Shown piece by piece: positions 46,600-53,422 of a DNA stretch of 55,086 bases. This DNA comes from an uncultured Pelagibacteraceae bacterium. GTDB taxonomy: Bacteria > Pseudomonadota > Alphaproteobacteria > Pelagibacterales > Pelagibacteraceae. Location: the NCBI GenBank assembly GCA_902537895.1, contig CACBCU010000001.1, forward strand, positions 1 through 55,086, in the 5' to 3' direction. Within the stretch, counting starts at the first letter, position 1. Each line of letters starts with the position of its first letter. The translations under genes were made by a program, and so were the position numbers. The notes under the pieces were generated by a model, which worked only from the letters and a program-made list of their open reading frames with translations, made no database searches and had not been told where the DNA came from.

Positions 46600-47666
46600 T
46601 TAAATAATTCTTTCAGTCCTTTTTCTGATGCTTCACATACTCCTTTTTCAGTAATTAAGCCTGTTACAAATTTTGCTGGGGTTACATCAAAAGCTAAATT
46701 CATAGCTTTACTTTTTTTTGGATAAATTTGTATCTTTTTTATACCTCCTTTTTCATCTAAACCTTCAATATGAGATAATTCATCTGAATTTCTCTCCTCT
46801 ATTGGGATATCTTTATGATCTTTTATATTCCAATCAATTGTTGAACTTGGTAGTGCAACATAAAAAGGAATATTATTATCATGAGCTGCTAGTGCTTTAA
46901 GATAAGTTCCAACTTTATTACAAACATCTCCATTGGCTAGAGTTCTGTCTGTTCCAACAATACACATGTCAACTTCACCTCTTTGCATTAATATACCGCC
47001 TGTATTATCTGCAATGATTGTGTTTTTAATTCCTTCCTCGTTTAATTCATAAGATGTAAGATTTGCTCCTTGATTTCTTGGTCTAGTTTCATCTGCCCAC
47101 ACATGGATCGGAATTCCTTTTTTGTGTGCATGATAAATTGGAGAGGTTGCGGTTCCCCAATTTATCGTTGCAAGCCAACCTGCATTACAATGAGTTAATA
47201 TATTGACTGTATTTTTTTTTTTATTATAAATTTCTTCAATAATTTTTAGTCCATTTATTCCTATATTTTCACAAAATTTTACATCCTCTTCACATATATC
47301 TTTTGCTTCATTTAAGGCTATTTCTAGGATTTTATCGCTATTTACTCCTGATAACTTATTCATCATTCGATCAACAGCCCACTTTAAATTTATTGCTGTT
47401 GGTCTTGAACTGATTAAATCTTCTGCAGATTTCTTTAAAAATGATTGATCATTATTTTCAATTATAGCTAAAACCATTGCATAAGCTGCTGTAGCTCCTA
47501 TAAGAGGTGCGCCTCTAACTTCCATTACCTTGATCGCATTTATTGAGTCCTTAACGGTTTTAAGATCTTTAATAATAAATTGATGCGGAAGTTTTGTTTG
47601 ATCAATAATTTTTACAACATTATTTTCAAACCAAATAGTACGATATTCTTTTCCTTCTATTCTCAC
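46596..47666 (-). CDS. mtnA: S-methyl-5-thioribose-1-phosphate isomerase
   Basis: Converts methylthioribose-1-P to methylthioribulose-1-P in methionine salvage. The 356 residues have the eIF2B-alpha-like isomerase fold with MEVRGAPLIGATAAYAM near residue 48, the catalytic cysteine in LTHCNAGWLATINWGTA near 160, and DNTGGILMQRGEVDMCIVGTDRTLANGDVCNKVGTY near 221-256 with the catalytic aspartate. It overlaps mtnP and the aldolase by four bases each, so the three enzymes act and are expressed together. Confidence 0.94.
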   Translation of the reverse strand: MRIEGKEYRTIWFENNVVKIIDQTKLPHQFIIKDLKTVKDSINAIKVMEVRGAPLIGATAAYAMVLAIIENNDQSFLKKSAEDLISSRPTAINLKWAVDRMMNKLSGVNSDKILEIALNEAKDICEEDVKFCENIGINGLKIIEEIYNKKKNTVNILTHCNAGWLATINWGTATSPIYHAHKKGIPIHVWADETRPRNQGANLTSYELNEEGIKNTIIADNTGGILMQRGEVDMCIVGTDRTLANGDVCNKVGTYLKALAAHDNNIPFYVALPSSTIDWNIKDHKDIPIEERNSDELSHIEGLDEKGGIKKIQIYPKKSKAMNLAFDVTPAKFVTGLITEKGVCEASEKGLKELFK

Positions 47667-48535
47667 TGTTTTAAAACTCTCCCAGCAACAGTTTTAAGTT
47701 TTTCTATTGTTTTTTTTGTTCTTTTTTCAGGTGCTGTAATAATTGCAACATCTAAACAATTATTGGTTGGATCATTGGGATCAATGTGATCTTCAAAATT
47801 TTTTATTAAGTTTTTAATCATGTTTTTTGCTTTCGCAGCATTACCTAACAAAACTTTTATTACTTGTTGAACATCAACATTTTCATGGTCTGGATGCCAA
47901 CAATCATAATCTGTAACCATTGAAACTGAGGCATATCTAATTTCTGCTTCTCTAGCTAATTTCGCTTCAGGCATATTAGTCATTCCAATTACATCTGCTT
48001 TCCAAGATCTATATAAATTTGACTCTGCTAATGTTGAAAATTGAGGTCCTTCCATAACAACATATGTGCCATTTCTTTGATATTCAATTTTTTCTTTTTT
48101 TATCGCTTCCTCACACGCATTCATTAATCCATTAGATGTAGGATGAGCCATAGAAACATGAGCAACAATCTCGTTATCAAAAAATGTTTTATTTCTTGCA
48201 AAAGTTCGATCAATAAATTGATCAACAATAACAAATTTTCCAGGGGGCAAATCCTCTTTTAATGACCCAACTGCTGAGACGGATACAATATCAGTTACAC
48301 CTAACTGTTTAAGAGCATCAATATTTGCTCTAAAATTAATGTTTGATGGTGAAATGAAATGTCCTCTTCCATGTCTTGGCAGGAAATAAACTTCTTTATT
48401 TTTATAAATTGTTTTCAAAATTTGATCAGATGGCCTACCCCATGGAGTACTTAAATCTACTAATTCCCTATCAGTAAATTCCTCTACATCATAGAGACCA
48501 CTTCCACCAATTATTGCTAATTTATTCCTTGTCAT
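47663..48535 (-). CDS. mtnP: S-methyl-5'-thioadenosine phosphorylase
   Basis: Phosphorolyses methylthioadenosine to adenine and methylthioribose-1-P. The 290 residues begin LAIIGGSGLYDVEEF, followed by PWGRPSDQI, the phosphate-site block FLPRHGRGHFISPSNINFRAN, and GPQFSTLAESNLYRSWKADVIGMTNMPEAKLAREAEI. These are PNP/MTAP family-2 features. PNP activity on other nucleosides is possible. It leads the polyamine-salvage operon and is divergent from apt, which would use its adenine product, across 41 bases. Confidence 0.94.
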   Translation of the reverse strand: MTRNKLAIIGGSGLYDVEEFTDRELVDLSTPWGRPSDQILKTIYKNKEVYFLPRHGRGHFISPSNINFRANIDALKQLGVTDIVSVSAVGSLKEDLPPGKFVIVDQFIDRTFARNKTFFDNEIVAHVSMAHPTSNGLMNACEEAIKKEKIEYQRNGTYVVMEGPQFSTLAESNLYRSWKADVIGMTNMPEAKLAREAEIRYASVSMVTDYDCWHPDHENVDVQQVIKVLLGNAAKAKNMIKNLIKNFEDHIDPNDPTNNCLDVAIITAPEKRTKKTIEKLKTVAGRVLKQ

Positions 48536-48576
48536 GTTTAAAATTTAAATTATTTATACTTCAATAATTACTTATT

Positions 48577-49104
48577 ATGAATTTAAAAGATTTTATAAGA
48601 TCTATTCAAGACTACCCAAAAAAAGGGATTCTTTTCAGAGATATTACGACACTAATAAAAGATAAAGATGCATTTGCTGAAGCAATTAGTCAAATAGTTG
48701 AAAGGTCTAAAAAATATGATTTTGATAAAATTGCAGCAATTGAATCTCGAGGATTTGTTTTTGCCTCAGCAGTTTCTTATATTTTAAAAAAACCTTTTAT
48801 TATGCTCAGAAAAAAAAATAAGCTTCCAGCAGAGGTTCACTCTGTTGATTTCGAGTTAGAATATGGAACAGCGACAATTGAAGTTCATAAGGACTCCATT
48901 GAAAAAAATGATAATGTTTTGATTATTGATGATTTAATTGCTACTGGAGGCACAGCTGAGGCTGCTGCAAAATTGATTAAAATGTCAAATGCCAAAGTAG
49001 CAGCATTCATTTTTGTTATAAATTTATTTGATCTAGATGGATGTAAAAAACTTGAGAATAATGGTTTTAAAGTTGAAAATCTAATTGATTTTCCTGGACA
49101 TTAA
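48577..49104 (+). CDS. apt: Adenine phosphoribosyltransferase
   Basis: Salvages adenine with PRPP to AMP. The 175 residues start FIRSIQDYPKKGILFRDIT, the usual Apt N-terminus. The PRPP-binding loop VLIIDDLIATGGTAEAAAKL lies near residue 110-130, and the flexible loop is RKKNKLPAEVHS. It faces mtnP, whose adenine it recycles, with 41 bases between starts. Its stop interlocks with that of the SGNH gene (TTAA). The neighbourhood gives it a specific role in clearing MTA-derived adenine. Confidence 0.95.
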   Translation: MNLKDFIRSIQDYPKKGILFRDITTLIKDKDAFAEAISQIVERSKKYDFDKIAAIESRGFVFASAVSYILKKPFIMLRKKNKLPAEVHSVDFELEYGTATIEVHKDSIEKNDNVLIIDDLIATGGTAEAAAKLIKMSNAKVAAFIFVINLFDLDGCKKLENNGFKVENLIDFPGH

Positions 49105-50138
49105 TTTTTAAATATTCTTACAAAATTCTGAAATATTTTTTCATTACCTAGAGAATTAAAATGAACATCACCTTCAATATAATACTTAGAAATAATTTTT
49201 TCTTTATCTATAAAATTTATTTCATTAAAGAAATCAGTAAAATTATTAAAGAAAAATTCACACTTATTCATACAGAAATTATTCATTAGTGTAACAATTT
49301 TTGATTGACTATTATCATATAGAATTTGAGCTGGCCAAGGATATATTCCTACTGACATTTTAATATCATTTTTGTGCAAAAGTTCGTATGTCATTTCCAT
49401 AAATTTTAGTGATTTATTTATTTCCTTATCTCCAAAAAACTTATTATTAAAAGTCCATGAACTCTTTTCATGACAGTAATTTAGATAAGTACACCTATTT
49501 ATTACATCTGTTTTTTTAAAGATATCATTCTTTACCATCTTTAATGAATAGGCCAAAAATGGAAAAGACGACTTAAGAGTTCTTTGGATATTAGATAAAA
49601 TTACTGATTTTTTTCTGCTTATTTTATTATCTATAAATCTATATTTTCTATTATCGTCATAAATATCGCTAATATCAAAATAAATTATTACTCTTTTAAA
49701 TTTATAACCGTTTTCTAATAAGTGTCTCAATTTTGTAAAATAAATTGACGGTGAATAAGATACAACACCTAAATTAGCAATCTTTAAATCGTCAAAATTA
49801 TTTTCAATTCTTCCAACAAAAGTATCTTCATAATTTATTCCAACCCCTTCTGTAAAACTGTCTCCAATAAATGCAATATCAAATTCTTTTGATTCAAAAT
49901 CCATCTTATCACAAAAAGTTCTAAATGAATTTTTGTTAGAACAAAAAAGGTATGTTTCACCAGGAGACCATTCTATATTTCCTCTGAAACTTTTTTTTAG
50001 ATCGTGATCGTAAATGTTATGACTGGTTGTCTGATCAATTTTTTTTGGAGTAAATTTTAATAAATAAGACCCAAATAATAAGTCGGTTAATAGAGCAAGT
50101 GCTAAACTAATACCAACTATTGAAAGTATCTTTTTCAT
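49101..50138 (-). CDS. SGNH/GDSL hydrolase-like protein, membrane-anchored
   Basis: Likely envelope-facing esterase or acyl-transfer-associated hydrolase. The 345 residues begin with a single hydrophobic anchor (about residues 4-28). Then FDIAFIGDSFTEGVGINYEDTF holds catalytic Ser94 in the GDS loop, and EGDVHFNSLGNEKIF near residue 324 holds the Asp/His pair. The region between them resembles AlgX/AlgJ-like SGNH proteins of polysaccharide acetylation. The start codon is five bases after the tRNA-Met 3' end on the same strand, so its transcript may derive from the tRNA transcript. Confidence 0.75.
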   Translation of the reverse strand: MKKILSIVGISLALALLTDLLFGSYLLKFTPKKIDQTTSHNIYDHDLKKSFRGNIEWSPGETYLFCSNKNSFRTFCDKMDFESKEFDIAFIGDSFTEGVGINYEDTFVGRIENNFDDLKIANLGVVSYSPSIYFTKLRHLLENGYKFKRVIIYFDISDIYDDNRKYRFIDNKISRKKSVILSNIQRTLKSSFPFLAYSLKMVKNDIFKKTDVINRCTYLNYCHEKSSWTFNNKFFGDKEINKSLKFMEMTYELLHKNDIKMSVGIYPWPAQILYDNSQSKIVTLMNNFCMNKCEFFFNNFTDFFNEINFIDKEKIISKYYIEGDVHFNSLGNEKIFQNFVRIFKN

Positions 50139-50143
50139 TCAAA

Positions 50144-50220
50144 TGGTAGCGGGAAGTGGGATCGAACCACTGACCTCAGGCTTATGAGTCCTGCGCTCTA
50201 ACCAACTGAGCTACCCCGCC
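50144..50220 (-). tRNA. tRNA-Met (CAT anticodon)
   Basis: Reading the minus strand gives a full 77-base cloverleaf with the encoded CCA end: acceptor GGCGGGG pairing with the 3' TCCCGCT (terminal G-U pairs), D-arm GCTC/GAGC with AGTTGGTTA loop, anticodon loop CTCATAA, and T-loop TTCGATC. The acceptor and D-arm resemble the alphaproteobacterial elongator tRNA-Met. CAT tRNAs can also be tRNA-Ile2 after lysidine modification, but the body fits Met better. The TTGAAA/TATATA promoter lies directly upstream. Confidence 0.93.
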
Positions 50221-50236
50221 ATTAAGTTCACGTTGA

Positions 50237-50264
50237 TATATACTACTTATTTATTTTCTTTCAA
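50237..50264 (-). promoter_or_regulatory. Promoter for tRNA-Met
   Basis: On the minus strand TTGAAA (50264-50259) and TATATA (50242-50237) are separated by 16 bases, placing a start near 50230, about ten bases before the tRNA. The same transcript can reach the SGNH hydrolase gene just downstream. Confidence 0.6.
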
Positions 50265-50310
50265 ACAACAAATTGTATCTGAAAGCCAATCATTTGGTGA
50301 GCTGACATTA

Positions 50311-50419
50311 ATGGATCAAGATATAGAGAGAAATAATATCTCACTTATTGGTGATTTATATGTTTAAACATCGAAGAAAAGAAAGTAAGTTTAGAAAAAT
50401 ATTTAAAAAAATCACATGA
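50311..50419 (+). other. Two tiny overlapping ORFs preceding mcl (possible leader peptides)
   Basis: The 195 bases between the tRNA and mcl contain no known gene. An 18-codon ORF (50311-50367, MDQDIERNNISLIGDLYV) overlaps a 19-codon, strongly basic one (50360-50419, MFKHRRKESKFRKIFKKIT). The second ORF's stop overlaps the mcl start as ATGA. The relay of overlaps could mean translational coupling. In AT-rich DNA such short ORFs arise easily by chance, and I see no clear ribosome sites. Confidence 0.25.
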
Positions 50420-51354
50420 GCTTCAAATTATATAAACCTGCAAGACCTAGACTGCATCGAAGTGAGTTAGCTGTTCCGGGATCATCTCCAAAAATGTTTG
50501 AAAAAGCTTTAAATTCTGAGGCAGATTATATTTTTTTAGATTTAGAGGACGCTGTATCTCCAAATGATAAAGTGCCAGCTAGAGCTAATGTTATTAAGGC
50601 TCTGAATGAAATGAAGTGGCGAGAAAAAGGTAAAACTATTTCAGTTAGAATTAATAGTCTTGATACACACTACATGTACAGAGACTTGATAGAAATTGTT
50701 GAGCAAGCAGGAGAAAATGTGGATACAATATTATTACCAAAAGCAGGCACTGAAAGTGATGTATATATGGTCGATTGTATGCTTACACAAATAGAAACAA
50801 ATAAAAAATTAAAAAATAAAATAGGTATTGAGTGTCTAATTGAGACAGCTTTGGGTATGTCTAATATTAAATCAATTGCTAAATCAAGTGAGCGTCTTGA
50901 GGCATTACATTTTGGAGTTGCAGATTATGCTGCTAGCTTAAGAGCAAGAACTGTTGTAATTGGTGGTTTAAATCCTGATTACCCTGGTGATCAATGGCAT
51001 CATGGTCTTTCTGAACTTGTGATGACTTGTAGAGCATATGGATTAAGAGCTATAGATGGTCCATTTGGTGATTTTAATGATCCTGATGCATATATTGAGT
51101 CTGCCAAAAGAGGAGCGGCTATCGGTATAGAGGGCAAATGGGCAATACATCCATCACAAATCGAGTTAGCAAATAAAGTATTCACTCCTCCTGAAACTGA
51201 GGTAACTAAAGCAAAAAGAATTTTAGAAGAATTAGACAAAGCTGCAAAAGAGGGTAAAGGTGCAGCTCAATTAGACGGAAGAATGATTGATGCGGCCTCG
51301 GCAAGAATGGCTGAAAACATTGTCAATATTGATAAACTTATAAACAAAAAGTAA
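50416..51354 (+). CDS. mcl: L-malyl-CoA/beta-methylmalyl-CoA lyase
   Basis: CitE/HpcH-family enzyme that cleaves malyl-CoA to acetyl-CoA and glyoxylate (or methylmalyl-CoA to propionyl-CoA and glyoxylate). The 312 residues start RPRLHRSELAVPGSSPKMFEKAL. The metal and CoA site residues are in DYIFLDLEDAVSPNDKVPARANV and SVRINSLDTHYMYRDL, then ECLIETALGM and LHFGVADYAASLRAR. The C-terminal DGRMIDAASARMAENIV is typical of Mcl1. It is two bases before the malate-CoA ligase genes, which make its substrate. Confidence 0.92.
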   Translation: MSFKLYKPARPRLHRSELAVPGSSPKMFEKALNSEADYIFLDLEDAVSPNDKVPARANVIKALNEMKWREKGKTISVRINSLDTHYMYRDLIEIVEQAGENVDTILLPKAGTESDVYMVDCMLTQIETNKKLKNKIGIECLIETALGMSNIKSIAKSSERLEALHFGVADYAASLRARTVVIGGLNPDYPGDQWHHGLSELVMTCRAYGLRAIDGPFGDFNDPDAYIESAKRGAAIGIEGKWAIHPSQIELANKVFTPPETEVTKAKRILEELDKAAKEGKGAAQLDGRMIDAASARMAENIVNIDKLINKK

Positions 51355-51356
51355 TT

Positions 51357-52520
51357 ATGGATATACACGAATATCAAGCAAAAGAAATTTTAGCTAGTTT
51401 TGGAGTGACAATTCCTAGAGGGGGAATTGTTTATAGTCCTGAAACTGCAGAGAATAAAGCAAGAGAGATTGGAGGATCAAAATGGGTTGTAAAAGCTCAA
51501 ATACATTCTGGTGCGAGAGGCAAAGCAGGTGGAATTATATTGTGCAATTCTCCCCTAGAAGTAGCACAAGCTACAGATAAACTTTTAGGAAAAAAACTAG
51601 TTACTAATCAAACCGGACCTGAGGGGAAAATTGTAAATAGAATTTATATTGAGGAAGCAACAGACATAGAAAAAGAACTATATCTTGGATTAGTATTTGA
51701 TAGAAGCTCAGAAAGTATTATGGTGGTTGCATCCACTGAAGGTGGAATGAGTGTTGAAGAGATATCCAAAGAAAAACCAGAATCTATAATAAGATCTAAG
51801 ATAGAAGTTGCTGTAGGTATACAAAGTTTTCAAGCTAGAGAACTCGCTTTTGGCTTAGGTATAGAGCCAGAACTTATTTCAAGAGTTTCTGATACAATAG
51901 TTGGATGTGCTAAAGCTTTCAGTGAATTAGATGCAACTATGGTTGAGGTAAATCCATTAGTCATTTCAAAACAAAAACAAATCCTCGCATTAGATTGTAA
52001 AATGAGCTTTGATAATAACGCTATGTTTAGAAGAAATAAAGTTTCAGAACTTAGAGATAAAACTCAAGAGGATGATAAAGAGGTTTTTGCATCTGATAGA
52101 GGTTTAAATTACGTGAGTTTAGACGGAAATATTGGTAATATCATTAATGGAGCTGGTTTAGCAATGGCTTCGATGGATATGATAAAATTGGCTGGAGGTC
52201 AACCTGCCAATTTTTTAGATGTTGGAGGTGGAGCTACTCCAGAAAAAATTGTCAAAGCATTTAAGCTAATTACGATGGATGAGAAAGTAAAAGTAATATT
52301 AATTAATATTTTTGCTGGAATTAATAGGTGTGACTGGGTGGCTGAAGGAATAGTTCAAGCATTAAAAAAAATTGAAATAAAAGTACCATTGGTTATTAGA
52401 CTTGCTGGCACAAACGTAGACAAAGGAAATAAAATTCTTAGAGAAAGTAAAATAAAATATATCGAAGCAAATACATTAGAGGATGCAGCAAATAAAGCTG
52501 TTGCAGTATTAAAAAAATAA
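51357..52520 (+). CDS. mtkA: Malate-CoA ligase, beta subunit
   Basis: ATP-grasp subunit of malate thiokinase, making malyl-CoA from malate. The 387 residues open MDIHEYQAKEILASFGV. They contain VKAQIHSGARGKAGGI and GPEGKIVNRIYIEEATDIEKELYLG. QILALDCKMSFDNNAMFRR, VNGAGLAMASMDMI-type INGAGLAMASMDMIKLAGGQPANFLDVGGGATPEKI, and NIFAGINRCDWVAEGI follow. All closely resemble MtkA of methylotrophs. SucC (succinyl-CoA synthetase) is the alternative; adjacency to mcl decides for malate. The downstream partner is one base away. Confidence 0.85.
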   Translation: MDIHEYQAKEILASFGVTIPRGGIVYSPETAENKAREIGGSKWVVKAQIHSGARGKAGGIILCNSPLEVAQATDKLLGKKLVTNQTGPEGKIVNRIYIEEATDIEKELYLGLVFDRSSESIMVVASTEGGMSVEEISKEKPESIIRSKIEVAVGIQSFQARELAFGLGIEPELISRVSDTIVGCAKAFSELDATMVEVNPLVISKQKQILALDCKMSFDNNAMFRRNKVSELRDKTQEDDKEVFASDRGLNYVSLDGNIGNIINGAGLAMASMDMIKLAGGQPANFLDVGGGATPEKIVKAFKLITMDEKVKVILINIFAGINRCDWVAEGIVQALKKIEIKVPLVIRLAGTNVDKGNKILRESKIKYIEANTLEDAANKAVAVLKK

Positions 52521-52521
52521 A

Positions 52522-53409
52522 ATGACAGTTTTAATTGATAAAAGTACGAAAATACTCATTCAGGGTTTTACTGGAAAGATGGGAACATTTCATGCTGAGG
52601 AAATGATAAAGTATGGCTCTAACGTTGTAGGTGGAGTAACTCCAGGAAAAGGAGGACAAAAACATTTGGACAGACCAGTATTTAACACAGTGAAAGATGC
52701 AGTAAAAAATACAGGTGCATCGGCATCTGTTTTATTTGTTCCCCCTGCTTTTGCTGCTGATTCAGCAATGGAGGCAGCTGATGCTGGTATTAAAACGTGT
52801 GTTGCAATTGTCGATGGGATCCCGTCACACGACATGATCAAAATTAAAAGATATATGAGACGATATTCTAAAAATGAAAAAATGACTTTGGTTGGCCCAA
52901 ACTGTGCTGGAATAATAAGTCCAGGTAAGTCAATGTTAGGGATTATGCCGGGTCATATTTATAAGGAAGGTAGAGTTGGCATAATAAGTAGATCAGGAAC
53001 TTTAGGTTATGAAGCAGCCCAACAAATGAAAGATCTAAACATAGGTGTTTCTACAAGTGTAGGAATTGGTGGTGATCCAATTAATGGTAGTTCTTTTAGA
53101 GATATTATTGAAAAATTTGAAATGGATGATGAGACTGATGCAATTTTGATGATTGGTGAAATTGGAGGACCACAAGAAGTTGCAGCTGGAGAATTTGCGA
53201 AAGAAAATATGAAAAAACCTGTGATAGGCTATATAGCAGGTTTAACTGCACCAAAAGGAAGAGTTATGGGTCACGCAGGAGCAATAGTTTCAGCTTACGG
53301 AGAAAGTGCTATTGAAAAAGTTGAAATACTTAAAGAGTGTGGCGTCACAATTTCAAAAAATCCATCTGTAATGGGTGAAACTGTAAAATCTGTTTTAGAA
53401 AAAATATAA
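52522..53409 (+). CDS. mtkB: Malate-CoA ligase, alpha subunit
   Basis: CoA-binding, phosphohistidine subunit paired with MtkA. The 295 residues have the CoA-binding Rossmann start LIQGFTGKMGTFHAEEMIKYGSNVVGGVTPGKGG, then VGPNCAGIISPGKSMLGIMPGHIY, and SRSGTLGYEAAQQM. GIGGDPINGSSFRDII and the phosphorylated histidine in GRVMGHAGAIVS near residue 250 complete the pattern. It resembles MtkB more than SucD in the PNCAGIISPGKS phrasing, but both share these. It completes the mcl-mtkA-mtkB operon. Confidence 0.85.
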   Translation: MTVLIDKSTKILIQGFTGKMGTFHAEEMIKYGSNVVGGVTPGKGGQKHLDRPVFNTVKDAVKNTGASASVLFVPPAFAADSAMEAADAGIKTCVAIVDGIPSHDMIKIKRYMRRYSKNEKMTLVGPNCAGIISPGKSMLGIMPGHIYKEGRVGIISRSGTLGYEAAQQMKDLNIGVSTSVGIGGDPINGSSFRDIIEKFEMDDETDAILMIGEIGGPQEVAAGEFAKENMKKPVIGYIAGLTAPKGRVMGHAGAIVSAYGESAIEKVEILKECGVTISKNPSVMGETVKSVLEKI

Positions 53410-53422
53410 AAATTTTTTACTG

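Noticed and set aside
51357..53409. Naming the pair sucC/sucD (succinyl-CoA synthetase)
   Set aside because: Motif wording throughout resembles malate-CoA ligase and mcl is directly upstream; left as the stated alternative.
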